64,000 nucleotides of DNA from Multivorans sp965116445 (lineage in GTDB: Bacteria; Acidobacteriota; Thermoanaerobaculia; Multivoradales; Multivoraceae), in contig OZ220688.1 in the NCBI GenBank assembly GCA_965116445.1, positions 1,054,001 to 1,118,000 on the forward strand, read 5' to 3'. The notes beneath the pieces are model-generated. The model was not told where the DNA came from, ran no database searches, and saw nothing but the letters and a program-made list of their open reading frames with translations. This document shows, piece after piece, positions 8,093 to 16,881 of this stretch. The translations under genes were made by a program, and so were the position numbers. Numbering within the stretch: the stretch's first letter is position 1; each line of letters opens with the position of its first letter.

Positions 8093-8932
8093 ATGGACAT
8101 CCGAATGGTCCCTCTTTCCCGGATCGAGCCGGACCCCGATCAGCCCAGGCAGCAACTCGAAGGCCTGGAAGAGCTGACTGCCTCCATTCGCACGAAGGGC
8201 GTTCTGGAGCCGATCCTGGCCCGACCGCTTCCCCCCGCGTACCCCCACGACGCGCGGAAGAGGCGCTACCGGATCATCTCCGGCGAGCGCCGGTTTCGCG
8301 CCGCCCTGCGGGCCGGGGTCAGTGAGATTCCGGTGATCGAGATGGATGTCTCCCGCAGCGAGGCGCTCGAGATCGCGCTGGTCGAGAACCTCCAGCGGGT
8401 CGACCTGACTCCGTTCGAGGAAGCTGACGGCCTGAGCGCGCTGGTTGAGCAGCACGGCTACACGCACGAGCAGGTGGCTGCCGCGCTTGGCCGCTCCCGG
8501 GTCAGTGTGACGGAGTCGCTCGCGTTGCTCCGCTTGCCCCGGGACGTACGGGACCGGGCGATAGCACTCGGCATCTCGGCGAAGAAGTCGATTCTTCTGG
8601 AAGTGCTGAAGCTGGCCTCTGAGCGCGAGATGATCGAGATGCTGGAGCGCATCGCCGAGTACGATCTCAAGCGTGCCGATGTGCGCGATGAGGTGCGAGC
8701 CCGCCGATCGGACGCGCGGCAGGACGAGGGACCTCGGAAGGCCGAAGAGCCGGCTGAAGGAGGCGAGGCCGGACCGAAGCCGCATGTGTTCCGTTTCCAG
8801 GCGCCGGATGAGCGCTACAGCGTCTCGTTGAGCTTCCGCCAGAGTGTCGTCGAGGAAGAGGATCTGATCCGGGCCCTCGAGGAGTTCCTCGCGGCGCTGC
8901 GGCGGGAACGGGAAACGACCGCGTCGTTCTAG
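8093..8932 (+). CDS. ParB/Spo0J family partition-type protein
   Basis: 279 residues from ATG 8093 (a TTG precedes it in frame). The N-terminal ParB domain includes the CTP-binding motifs GERRFRA (64-70) and ENLQR (98-102), then a helix-turn-helix around VAAALGRSRVSVTESLALLRLP. The C-terminal part is charged and its last 60 residues could form the dimerisation domain. Chromosomal ParB proteins bind parS and slide as CTP clamps. No parA lies beside it and no parS-like 16-mer was spotted, so this may be a second, Noc-like or nucleoid-associated paralogue. The family call is firm; the role is not. Confidence 0.85.
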   Translation: MDIRMVPLSRIEPDPDQPRQQLEGLEELTASIRTKGVLEPILARPLPPAYPHDARKRRYRIISGERRFRAALRAGVSEIPVIEMDVSRSEALEIALVENLQRVDLTPFEEADGLSALVEQHGYTHEQVAAALGRSRVSVTESLALLRLPRDVRDRAIALGISAKKSILLEVLKLASEREMIEMLERIAEYDLKRADVRDEVRARRSDARQDEGPRKAEEPAEGGEAGPKPHVFRFQAPDERYSVSLSFRQSVVEEEDLIRALEEFLAALRRERETTASF

Positions 8933-9026
8933 CGGCGGTCGGCCGGCCTCGGCGTGGGACGCGACTGTCCGGAAGGGTAGTCCCCAGAGGCCTCTCGCGT
9001 GGCGGATTCGTCGTATCGAAGGTCTG

Positions 9027-9040
9027 ATAATGTCCATTAT
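9027..9040. promoter_or_regulatory. AT-rich perfect dyad upstream of lptF-lptG
   Basis: ATAATG, two bases, CATTAT: a perfect 6+6 dyad about 80 bp before the lptF-lptG start, in an otherwise GC-rich region. It overlaps a -10-like GATAAT (9026-9031), so it could be an operator over a promoter. No good -35 is visible. Confidence 0.3.
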
Positions 9041-9117
9041 GTCAACTCCATCAGGGCGGCAACCGGGCGCGGTCCGTGGCAAAGTTGGGGTTCGGGCCGA
9101 ATCCCCATAGGCCCGGA

Positions 9118-11562
9118 ATGCCGATGTTCCGCCTCCTCGATCGCTACATCCTTCGCGAAACGATCGGCCCACTCGGACTGGGCCTGCTCGTCTTCACCTT
9201 CCTCGCCCTCCTGCAGGAACTGTTTCAGCTTGCCGAACTGATCATCGAGCGGGACGTCGAGGTTCAGATCGTCCTTCGGCTTCTCGCCTACAGCCTGCCG
9301 CAGATCATCGTCCTGACGATCCCGATGGCGTTCCTGTTCGCCATTCTGCTGGCGATCGGCCGAATGGCCGCCGACAGTGAACTCGTGGCGATGCGGGCCT
9401 CGGGCATCAGCCTGTTCTCGATCTACCGGCCGATCCTGATCATGAGTCTGCTTCTGACGGCCGTGACGACCTACCTGATGACTGTCACGCTGCCGGCGGG
9501 CAACAAGGCGACCTCCGAGCTCCAGTTGGCGATCCTGCAACGGAGCGTGAATCAGCAGGTCAAGCCGAGGGTGTTCTACGACGGCCTCCAGGGACGCGTC
9601 CTCTACGTCTTCGAGTCGCCCGAGAACGAGGCCGGCTGGCGCGGCGTATTCCTGGCCGACGCGGTTCCAGGTCCCGAGCAGCAGGTCATCGTCGGCGAGA
9701 CAGGTGGGATCAACGTGACGCCGGGAGACGGCCGGTCCCCGGTCCTGGCCTTCGGTCTTGCCGACGTGCACGAGGTCGACACGAACGATCCGAGTACCTA
9801 CCGGCTGCAGCGCCTCCGAGACGCGAACATCGTGATCGAGGACAGCCAGTTCCGGCACAGCGAGGGGTTGGTCCTCGCCAAGGACGTGCGCTCGATGACG
9901 CTCTCGGAGCTGGTCCGGACCGCGGACGAGCCCGGCGTGTTTGCCGAGAAGCGGACCAAGGCCCGGGTGGAAATCCAGAAGAAGTTCGCGATCCCCGGGG
10001 CCTGTCTCGTGTTCGGCCTGTACGGGATTCCTCTCGGCTTCCGGAACCGCCGAACCGGGCGGTCCTCGGGATTCCTCATCTCGGTGACGATGTTCCTGTT
10101 CTACTACGTCATGCTGGGCAACGGCGAGGAAGCCGCCGTCAACGGGCAGGTGCCGCCCTGGTTGGCGATGTGGGCGCCGAACATGCTCCTCCTGGTGCTT
10201 GGCACGTTCCTTCTCTGGCGCCGAAACCGCGACAAGACGCTGATGATCAGCGCGGTCGACCGTTACCTGAGGGTGCACGTCTGGCGACGAATCCTCCGTC
10301 TCGGCAGACGGAGGCAGGTCAGGGGTCGCCGCAAGCGAGCGCTCGAGGATCGTCTGGCGCGCGCCCGGCCCCAGTCGCTGTCGCTGGGCGGCTCCCCCAC
10401 CCGGCCTCGCCTGAGGTTGCGGGTCGAACCGTTCGGCCTTCGATTTCCCGGGGTCATGGACCGCTACGTCTTCGGTGTCTTCGCTCGTGTCTTTGCGGTC
10501 ACGGTTGCGGCGGCTCTGGCCATCTACATCGTCACTGACTTCACCCAGTTCGTCGACGAGATGTTCGACAACGATGTCCCATCAAGCGTCTTCGCGGCCT
10601 ACTACCCCTATCTTTCGCTCCAGATCTTCTATGACGTGGCGCCGGTCCTCGTCCTGGTGACGACGTTGGTCACGTTCGGGTTGCTCTCGCAGCGCAACGA
10701 GGTCGTCGCCGCGAAGGCCCTGGGCTTCAGTCTGTTCCGGCTGGCGATACCGGCCCTCGTCGCGGCCGCGGGAATCGCTCTGCTCAGCGCGGCTCTCGAG
10801 AACTCGGTGCTGCCGGCTTCCAACGCCAAGGTCGCCGAGTTGAAGGACCGGATCCGAGGCAATTCGGGAGCGGTCAGGAGCTACCAGGGCATGGATCGTC
10901 AGTGGCGATATGCCCAGGACGGCACCGGTTCCGGCTACATCTACAACTATCGCCACTACGATGCCGACCGCCAGACCCTGCAGCGCCTGCAAGTGTTCCG
11001 GTTCGACCGCGAGCACCGATTGATCGGGCGCCTGTACGCTGCCGCTGCGCGGTTCGTGCAAGGTAGCGAAGCGGAAACCGGCGGTTGGCAACTGGTCGAC
11101 GCCTGGGTGCGCGAGTTTGACGGCCTGACGATCACCAGCAGCAACCGATTCGCCGGACCTCAACCGGTCGATCTTCCGGAGGGACCCGAGTTCTTCGACA
11201 CGGAGGTCAAGTACGCCGATCAGATGAACCGTGGCGAACTCAGGCGGTACGTCAGCGATCTGACAGCCGCCGGCAACGCGGTACCCGAACTCCAGATGCA
11301 GCTCCACAACAAGACCGCACTGCCGGTCGTGTGCTTCGTCATGGGCCTGGTCGCTTTGCCCTTCGCGTTCCGCCTCGGCCGCCAGGGGGCGCTCTACGGC
11401 ATTGGCATCTCGATCATGCTCGGGATCGTCTACTACACCGTGATCAGCGTCTTCGTGACGCTCGGCCAGTCGGAGGCCCTGCCGCCCCTGATTGCGGCCT
11501 GGAGCCCGAACGCGCTGTTCGGCACCCTCGCGCTCTACCTGTTCCTGGGAGTGAGGACTTGA
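9118..11562 (+). CDS. lptF/lptG: Fused LptF-LptG LPS export permease
   Basis: 814 residues from ATG 9118 (ATG 9124, and GTG 9076 upstream, are alternatives). Two complete YjgP/YjgQ permease modules are joined in one frame. Module 1 (about 1-385) begins FRLLDRYILRETIGPLG, has three membrane helices, a beta-jellyroll periplasmic part, and three C-terminal helices. A basic, Arg-rich linker (about 385-440) follows. Module 2 (about 440-814) begins VMDRYVFGVFARVFAV with the same plan. Normally LptF and LptG are separate about 360-residue proteins that form a heterodimer on LptB2. The fusion would fix their 1:1 ratio. No stop or frameshift separates the halves. Confidence 0.92.
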   Translation: MPMFRLLDRYILRETIGPLGLGLLVFTFLALLQELFQLAELIIERDVEVQIVLRLLAYSLPQIIVLTIPMAFLFAILLAIGRMAADSELVAMRASGISLFSIYRPILIMSLLLTAVTTYLMTVTLPAGNKATSELQLAILQRSVNQQVKPRVFYDGLQGRVLYVFESPENEAGWRGVFLADAVPGPEQQVIVGETGGINVTPGDGRSPVLAFGLADVHEVDTNDPSTYRLQRLRDANIVIEDSQFRHSEGLVLAKDVRSMTLSELVRTADEPGVFAEKRTKARVEIQKKFAIPGACLVFGLYGIPLGFRNRRTGRSSGFLISVTMFLFYYVMLGNGEEAAVNGQVPPWLAMWAPNMLLLVLGTFLLWRRNRDKTLMISAVDRYLRVHVWRRILRLGRRRQVRGRRKRALEDRLARARPQSLSLGGSPTRPRLRLRVEPFGLRFPGVMDRYVFGVFARVFAVTVAAALAIYIVTDFTQFVDEMFDNDVPSSVFAAYYPYLSLQIFYDVAPVLVLVTTLVTFGLLSQRNEVVAAKALGFSLFRLAIPALVAAAGIALLSAALENSVLPASNAKVAELKDRIRGNSGAVRSYQGMDRQWRYAQDGTGSGYIYNYRHYDADRQTLQRLQVFRFDREHRLIGRLYAAAARFVQGSEAETGGWQLVDAWVREFDGLTITSSNRFAGPQPVDLPEGPEFFDTEVKYADQMNRGELRRYVSDLTAAGNAVPELQMQLHNKTALPVVCFVMGLVALPFAFRLGRQGALYGIGISIMLGIVYYTVISVFVTLGQSEALPPLIAAWSPNALFGTLALYLFLGVRT

Positions 11563-11628
11563 GAGGCGTCAGCGCTGGGAACTGGCGCGAACGAGTGCGC
11601 GCCGGCTGCCGCCGCTGGCGTCAGGGGC

Positions 11629-12810
11629 TCAGGCCACAGCCCGGCGCAGTGTCGCCGCGCGGTCGGTGCTTTCCCAGGGAAACTCGGCCCGACCGAAGTG
11701 GCCATAGGCGGCCGTCCTGAGGTAATGCGGCTGGCGCAGGTCGAGCGCTTCGATGATGGCCTGAGGCTCGAGCGGGAACTCGCTGCGCACGAGTTCCTCG
11801 AGGAAGCGGTCTGAAATGCCGTCCTTTGCGGTACCGAACGAATCGACGTGCACCGAAACGGGTTCAGCGACACCGATCGCGTAAGCCAACTGAACCTCGA
11901 GGCGCTCCGCCATGCCGGCGGCTACCAGGTTCTTCGCCACGTAGCGCGCCATGTAGCTCGCGGAGCGGTCCACCTTGGTCGGGTCCTTGCCCGAGAAAGC
12001 GCCGCCGCCGTGGTGTCCGACGCCGCCGTAGGTGTCGACGATGATCTTGCGCCCCGTGAGGCCGCAGTCGCCCTGGGGACCGCCGACCTCGAACCGGCCG
12101 GTTGGATTGACGAGGAGTTTCGTTCGCTGCGGTCCATCCTCGCGATACAGGTTTGCGAGCATCACGGGCCGGACGACGCGGTCCCGCACGAACCTCTGGA
12201 TTTCTTCCAGATCGACTCCCGGCGCGTGTTGCGTCGAAACGACGATCGTGTGTGCTCGCACCGGTACCCCGTTCTGGTCGTACTCCACCGTGACCTGGGA
12301 CTTGCCGTCCGGTCGCAACCAGTCGACCTCGGCCGCGCGCCGTACCTCGGCAAGGCGTCGCGTCAGGCGATGTGCAAGGACGATGGGCAGTGGCATCAGC
12401 TCGTCGGTTTCGCGGCATGCATAGCCGAACATCAGGCCTTGATCGCCGGCACCGCCGGTGTCGACGCCGAGGGCGATATCCGGAGACTGCGGATCGAGCC
12501 GGACCTGCACCTCGCAGTCGTCGCCGGCGAAGCCGGTCCCGGTGTCCACGTAGCCAATGTCGCGGACGGTCTTCCGCGCCACCGACTCGTAGTCGATCTC
12601 GTGGTCGGTGGAACGAACCGTGAGCTCGCCGGCGAGGAGCACCAGATCGGTACTGACCAGCGTCTCGCAAGCCACCCGAGCCCTCGGGTCACGCCGCAGG
12701 GCCGCATCGAGAACGGCGTCGGAAATCTGATCGGCGACCTTGTCGGGATGACCCTCGGTCACCGACTCGGACGTGAACAGACGCCGTATTCCTGTCCCAC
12801 TCGTTCGCAT
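11629..12810 (-). CDS. metK: S-adenosylmethionine synthase
   Basis: 393 residues from ATG at 12810. It makes SAM from methionine and ATP. Signatures: SESVTEGHPDKVADQ (methionine and ATP binding, His21) and the glycine-rich loop GHHGGGAFSGKDPTKVDRS. The length is normal for the family. A longer frame runs to 12951, but the extra residues are unlike MetK. It is convergent with lptF-lptG and divergent from the SpoU methyltransferase gene, with 79 bp between the two starts. No SAM riboswitch could be recognised in that gap. Together with ahcY at 30 kb it covers SAM synthesis and SAH removal. Confidence 0.96.
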   Translation of the reverse strand: MRTSGTGIRRLFTSESVTEGHPDKVADQISDAVLDAALRRDPRARVACETLVSTDLVLLAGELTVRSTDHEIDYESVARKTVRDIGYVDTGTGFAGDDCEVQVRLDPQSPDIALGVDTGGAGDQGLMFGYACRETDELMPLPIVLAHRLTRRLAEVRRAAEVDWLRPDGKSQVTVEYDQNGVPVRAHTIVVSTQHAPGVDLEEIQRFVRDRVVRPVMLANLYREDGPQRTKLLVNPTGRFEVGGPQGDCGLTGRKIIVDTYGGVGHHGGGAFSGKDPTKVDRSASYMARYVAKNLVAAGMAERLEVQLAYAIGVAEPVSVHVDSFGTAKDGISDRFLEELVRSEFPLEPQAIIEALDLRQPHYLRTAAYGHFGRAEFPWESTDRAATLRRAVA

Positions 12811-12889
12811 CGGCAGCGAACCATACCAACTCGTCGGCATGTCGCCCGCCGCACCGCCTTCTTCGATCACTGCGTAACATCGCCCGGCG

Positions 12890-13744
12890 ATGATTCGCAG
12901 CCGCAACAACCCCCAGGTACGTGCGATTCGCCGCCTCCGTAACGCCCACACTCGGAAGCAGTCTGACCTGCTCCTGCTCGAGGGCCGGCATCTCGTCGAG
13001 GCCGGCGCCGAGGCCGGGCTCGCGTTCCGCCATCTCCTCGCAACGCCCGATTTCCGCGCGGCCCACGCCGAGTTGATCCGGCGGCTTGAAGACTGTTCGG
13101 GAACCGCAGCCGCCCTGATCGACCCCGACCGGCTCCGCGAGCAGGCCGACGCCGACGCCCCCCAGGGCGTCGCCGCCCTGGTCGAACCACCCGCCGGCTG
13201 GCACTCTGCGGAACGCGAGACCCTCGTTCTGCCTTCCGGCCTCCACCTCTACGTCGACGGTGTCCAGGATCCAGGCAACCTGGGCGCCATGGCTCGCTCC
13301 GCCGAAGCCGCGGGGGCCGCATCCCTTCTCCTCGCCACCGGCACTGCCCGCCCGAGCCAGCCGCGCGCCCTCCGAGCCTCGGCCGGCAGTCTGCTTCGCA
13401 TCCCCGTCTGGACCGACGTCCAGCTCCATCAGGTAGCGAGCGGGGCCTCGTGGTTCGCCTTGACGTCCGGCGGAAGCCCCGGAACCGACGTTCCCACTGC
13501 CTACCTTTTCGCTCCCGGCAATCCCGTTTCAGAGCTCTCTGAAGTTGCCTCCGCGAAGACCGTAGTTGTCGCCGTGGGCAACGAGAGCAGAGGTCTCTCA
13601 ACGGCAGTTCTCGAACGGTCTGACCTCTTCCTCCAGATCGCCATGGTCCCGACGATCGAATCCCTCAACGCCACGGTTGCAGCCTCCCTGGCCATGTTCG
13701 AACTGCAGAGGCTGCGCAGGCAGCAGAGTCACGCCTCGACTTGA
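12890..13744 (+). CDS. TrmH/SpoU family RNA 2'-O-methyltransferase
   Basis: 284 residues from ATG 12890. An N-terminal RNA-binding substrate domain (about 1-110) begins with a short basic segment typical of the family (SRNNPQVRAIRRLRNAH). The SPOUT knot domain carries the three motifs: HLYVDGVQDPGNLGAMARSA (motif 1), VVAVGNESRGLS (motif 2) and VPTIESLNATVAASLAMFEL (motif 3). It methylates ribose in rRNA or tRNA using SAM; the target nucleotide cannot be read from sequence. It is transcribed away from metK, which makes its cofactor. Confidence 0.9.
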   Translation: MIRSRNNPQVRAIRRLRNAHTRKQSDLLLLEGRHLVEAGAEAGLAFRHLLATPDFRAAHAELIRRLEDCSGTAAALIDPDRLREQADADAPQGVAALVEPPAGWHSAERETLVLPSGLHLYVDGVQDPGNLGAMARSAEAAGAASLLLATGTARPSQPRALRASAGSLLRIPVWTDVQLHQVASGASWFALTSGGSPGTDVPTAYLFAPGNPVSELSEVASAKTVVVAVGNESRGLSTAVLERSDLFLQIAMVPTIESLNATVAASLAMFELQRLRRQQSHAST

Positions 13745-13818
13745 CACTTTCTGGGCTCGGCGAGCGGCCCCTGGGACCCTCTCCCCGGACCGGAGCAGGC
13801 GGGTGAGCCCACCGGCGG

Positions 13819-14748
13819 TTACTGGCCGGCGCGCTCGTTCAACAGGCGGGTCAGCGCCGGCGCGACTTCGTGCAGGTCGCCGACGATGCCGTACTGGGCG
13901 ATGCTGAAGATCGGGGCCTCCGGGTCCTTGTTCACGGCGACGATGATCCGGGATCCGCTCATGCCCATCAGGTGCTGGATCGAGCCCGACACTCCGAGCG
14001 CCACGTAGAGGTCCGGGGCCACCGTATGTCCGCTCGATCCGACCTGGTGCGCGCGCGGCAGCCAGCCGTTGTCCACGACCGGCCTGCTCGCGCCGAGCTC
14101 GGCGCCGAGAGCCGTGGCCAGGTCGGCCGCGACCGAGACCTCGTCCGCTCCGCCCACTCCCCTCCCCGCGGTCACGATCCGCTCGGCGCCCGGGAGGTCG
14201 ACGCCGCCGGCGCTAGCCGCCATACGTCCCAGGGTCTCCCGTTCCGGTTTTCCTTCCATGTCGGCCGGCAGACAGACTTCCACGACTCGCCCCGGCGGCG
14301 CCGGTGTCTCGTCGCCGCTGAAGGCACCACTCTGCACGGTAACGACGACGGCACGGGTTCTCGGACGGACTTCGGCCTGGAGCTTGGCCTGCAGGATGGA
14401 CCGCTCGAAGCACAGACCGCCTCGACCGTCCGCCGCCGCCCCGCTGATCGACGGGACATAGGCGGCGCCGAGTCGCAGGGCGAGTTGGGGAGCGAACTCG
14501 GCCACCTGGTAGGTGTGCGGCAAGAGGACCACCGTCGATGGAGGTTCTCCGTCGCCGTTCTCGCGCACGATGAGCGCGCCAAGCGCCTCGGCATAAACGC
14601 GAGGCGAATAGGGTCCCAGCCGTTCCTCGTCGAGTAGCGCGAGCCGCACGTCGGCGCCGAGAATCCCGGCGCAGGCGCGTGTTTCGCGCGATCCGGGCCC
14701 CGGGCCGGCGTTCTCGACGATCCATACGACGGGTTCCGTACGGCTCAT
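13819..14748 (-). CDS. etfA: Electron transfer flavoprotein, alpha subunit
   Basis: 309 residues from ATG at 14748, overlapping the etfB stop (ATGA). The C-terminal FAD-binding domain has the signatures GSSGHTVAPDLYVALGVSGS and SRIIVAVNKDPEAPIFSIAQ, ending YGIVGDLHEVAPAL. With EtfB it carries electrons from acyl-CoA and related dehydrogenases to the quinone pool through an ETF:quinone oxidoreductase, which is not in the window. Codons upstream of 14748 remain open inside etfB but are not similar to the family. It is convergent with the SpoU methyltransferase gene; the 74-bp gap has a short GGGT/ACCC hairpin but no T-run. Confidence 0.94.
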   Translation of the reverse strand: MSRTEPVVWIVENAGPGPGSRETRACAGILGADVRLALLDEERLGPYSPRVYAEALGALIVRENGDGEPPSTVVLLPHTYQVAEFAPQLALRLGAAYVPSISGAAADGRGGLCFERSILQAKLQAEVRPRTRAVVVTVQSGAFSGDETPAPPGRVVEVCLPADMEGKPERETLGRMAASAGGVDLPGAERIVTAGRGVGGADEVSVAADLATALGAELGASRPVVDNGWLPRAHQVGSSGHTVAPDLYVALGVSGSIQHLMGMSGSRIIVAVNKDPEAPIFSIAQYGIVGDLHEVAPALTRLLNERAGQ

Positions 14749-15587
14749 AGCAGAGCCTCCCGCTCCAGGTGCGCGAGGAGTTCGGTCGCCGCTGTCTCCG
14801 GCGCGTCCCCTTCGATCAGCAGGCCGCCCCCGCCGGTCGGTGGGACCCGGAGGGCCGTCGTCACGATCCCGGCGCCGGCCTCGCCCACCTGACCGGCTTC
14901 GACGCCGAGGGTCGTGCAATCCACAGTTTCCAGCGGCTTTCTCCGCGCCTGAAGGGTGCCGCGCAGCGAAGCGAAACGCGGCTTGTTGATTCCGGCCTGC
15001 ACCGCGAGCACGGCAGGTAGTCCGAGACGGAGCACCTCGTTCAGACCGCCCTCCAGTTCGCGGACGATTCGTACCGAACCGGCCCGTTCCAGTTCGACGG
15101 CCATCACCAGCCAGGCGTAGGGACGGCCGAGCAGCCCGGCGATCACAGCTGGGGTCGCGGCCTGGCCCAGGTCGTCGGACTGGGCACCGGCAAGGACGAG
15201 ATCACACGCCGCCCGGTCGACGGCCGCGGCCAGAGCGCGTCCGTCCGTCAGCGCGTCGCCGCCCTGGAAGTCGGCGTCCGCGAGGTGCACGGCGCGGTCG
15301 GCCCCCAGCGCCAGGGCCTTGCGCAAGGCCTCCTCAACCCGTGGCGGTCCGAGGCTGAAGGCGATGAGCTCGGGGCGTCCGAGCCCGGCCTCTTCGGCCG
15401 CCTCGACGAGCAGCAGCGCCTCTTCGAGCGCGCAGAGATCGCAGCTCGAGATGACCCAGTTCACCTCGCGATCGTCGATGTGGCGGCCGGTGTCAGCGAT
15501 CCGCGGGTGCGCATCGCTGTCTGGTACCTGCTTGATGCACACGCCGATCTTCAAGCCGGGCTTCTCCCTTGGTTGGCGCGGCAGCAT
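14745..15587 (-). CDS. etfB: Electron transfer flavoprotein, beta subunit
   Basis: 280 residues from ATG at 15587; a TTG at 15554 with GGGAG just upstream would give the canonical LKIGVCIKQVPDSD start and may be the real one. It binds AMP and pairs with EtfA. Family features are CIKQVPD near the N-terminus, NPxD-type replaced by ADTGRHIDDREVNWVIS, and the C-terminal INKPRFASLRGTLQARRKP segment. It forms a two-gene operon with etfA. It is divergent from tolQ with 75 bp between the starts. Confidence 0.94.
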   Translation of the reverse strand: MLPRQPREKPGLKIGVCIKQVPDSDAHPRIADTGRHIDDREVNWVISSCDLCALEEALLLVEAAEEAGLGRPELIAFSLGPPRVEEALRKALALGADRAVHLADADFQGGDALTDGRALAAAVDRAACDLVLAGAQSDDLGQAATPAVIAGLLGRPYAWLVMAVELERAGSVRIVRELEGGLNEVLRLGLPAVLAVQAGINKPRFASLRGTLQARRKPLETVDCTTLGVEAGQVGEAGAGIVTTALRVPPTGGGGLLIEGDAPETAATELLAHLEREALL

Positions 15588-15635
15588 AGCGCCACTCCCG
15601 GGGGCGCCAACGGAGCCGAAGGCATAGACCTTTGG

Positions 15636-15650
15636 CTATCTGTCTGATAG
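15636..15650. promoter_or_regulatory. Dyad in the etfB-tolQ divergent promoter region
   Basis: CTATC, five bases, GATAG. It lies in the only AT-richer part of the 75-bp gap between divergent etfB and tolQ. GATAGT (15646-15651) is a weak -10-like box for the tolQ direction. Operator or promoter use is a guess. Confidence 0.25.
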
Positions 15651-15662
15651 TTTCTCTCGGCG

Positions 15663-16385
15663 GTGCCTGCGTTCTCCATCCCCATCGCGACGTTGATGGC
15701 CACCGGTGACTCAGCGGTGATCCACTTCTTTCTGCGTTCGGGCCCGGTGGCGAAGATCGTGCTCGGGATTCTGGTCCTGATGTCATTGTCTTCCTGGTAC
15801 GTGCTGCTGCAACGCCTGCTGCTCTTCCGTCGCACGGCGCGACAGAACCAGGGCTTTCTCGACGTGTTCCGGAAGGCCGCCCGCTTCAGCGACATCGGCA
15901 AGGCGGCTCCCGACCACCGCGCCTCGTCGCTGGTCGGGCTGTTTCAGGCCGGCTACCTGGAGATCGACACCCAGATCAAGGCCCTCCAGGAACCGCGGGG
16001 GGATGACGACAGCTTCCGGCTCCAGTCGCTGATGGGGCTCGAGCGGACGCTTCGGAGGGCCGCGAACGTCGAGCTTCGCGTCCTCGCCCGCAACACGTCC
16101 TGGTTGGCGACCACGGCCGCGGCGGCGCCCTTCATCGGCCTGTTCGGAACGGTCTGGGGCATCATGATCGCGTTCAACGACATCGGAACCTCGGGAACGG
16201 CGACGATCACCGCGGTGGCGCCGGGCATCGCCGAAGCGCTGGTCAACACGGCCGCCGGCCTGGTCGCGGCGATTCCCGCCCTGGTCGGGTACAACTACCT
16301 CGCCACCAGACTCCGGCAGCTCCGCGCGGAAATGGACGACTTCACGCTGGAGTTCCTGAATCTGGCCGAGCGCAATTTCGGTTGA
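15663..16385 (+). CDS. tolQ: TolQ, MotA/ExbB-type proton channel of the Tol-Pal system
   Basis: 240 residues from GTG 15663 (ATG 15696 is an alternative). Three membrane segments, at about 22-45, 140-165 and 180-205. The conserved TolQ/ExbB pore region reads ATTAAAAPFIGLFGTVWGIM, followed by VAPGIAEALVNTAAGLVAAI. With TolR it uses the proton gradient to energise the TonB/TolA-like protein encoded downstream, for outer-membrane constriction during division. It is the first gene of the locus tolQ-tolR-tonB/tolA-tolB-pal-cpoB. Confidence 0.94.
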   Translation: MPAFSIPIATLMATGDSAVIHFFLRSGPVAKIVLGILVLMSLSSWYVLLQRLLLFRRTARQNQGFLDVFRKAARFSDIGKAAPDHRASSLVGLFQAGYLEIDTQIKALQEPRGDDDSFRLQSLMGLERTLRRAANVELRVLARNTSWLATTAAAAPFIGLFGTVWGIMIAFNDIGTSGTATITAVAPGIAEALVNTAAGLVAAIPALVGYNYLATRLRQLRAEMDDFTLEFLNLAERNFG

Positions 16386-16404
16386 TGGGCGCAACTTCGG
16401 TTGA
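16371..16404 (+). repeat. Short imperfect tandem duplication at the tolQ-tolR junction
   Basis: CGCAATTTCGGTTGA (16371-16385) recurs as CGCAACTTCGGTTGA (16390-16404), 19 bp apart. The first copy spans the tolQ stop codon; the second lies in the gap before the tolR ribosome-binding site. It looks like a slippage duplication that lengthened the spacer. Confidence 0.6.
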
Positions 16405-16425
16405 GTTCGGATAAGGGAGTCGGAA

Positions 16426-16854
16426 TTGGCCTTCTTCCAGGACACCGACAGCGATGACGCCGTCCTGGCGGACATCAATGTGACGCCCCTGGTCGACGTG
16501 ATGCTCGTGCTGCTGATCATCTTCATGATCGCGACGCCGATGCTGCACCAGGGCGTGGAAGTAACCCTGCCGGAAATGGAATCGCCGTCGACGCTGGCGG
16601 TCCGGGATGAGGATCCGATGATCCTGACCGTGGCGCAGAACGACCTCGTCTACATCAAGGACGAGCCGGTGGCCACGCCGCTGCTCGTCGACCGCCTCCT
16701 CCCCCTGCTGGACCTGCGTGACTATGAGGCCGTCTTCGTGAAGGGCGATGCGGAAGTGCCGTACGGAAGAATCATCCATGTCCTCGACGTTCTCGAACGT
16801 GGGGGAATCCATCGCGTTGCGCTTGTCGTGCAACCCGAGGATCAAGGGCCCTAG
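16426..16854 (+). CDS. tolR: TolR, ExbD-type subunit of the Tol-Pal motor
   Basis: 142 residues from TTG 16426, preceded by AAGGGAG 10 bp upstream. One N-terminal membrane helix (about 20-42) holds the proton-carrying Asp in INVTPLVDVMLVLLIIFMI. A periplasmic ExbD/TolR domain follows. No other start lies near this ribosome-binding site. It partners TolQ. Confidence 0.94.
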   Translation: MAFFQDTDSDDAVLADINVTPLVDVMLVLLIIFMIATPMLHQGVEVTLPEMESPSTLAVRDEDPMILTVAQNDLVYIKDEPVATPLLVDRLLPLLDLRDYEAVFVKGDAEVPYGRIIHVLDVLERGGIHRVALVVQPEDQGP

Positions 16855-16881
16855 CGGCCGCTGCCACGGAGCCCCAGCCAG

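Noticed and set aside
12811..12889. SAM riboswitch in front of metK
   Set aside because: The 79-bp gap is too short and has no recognisable SAM-riboswitch core or terminator.
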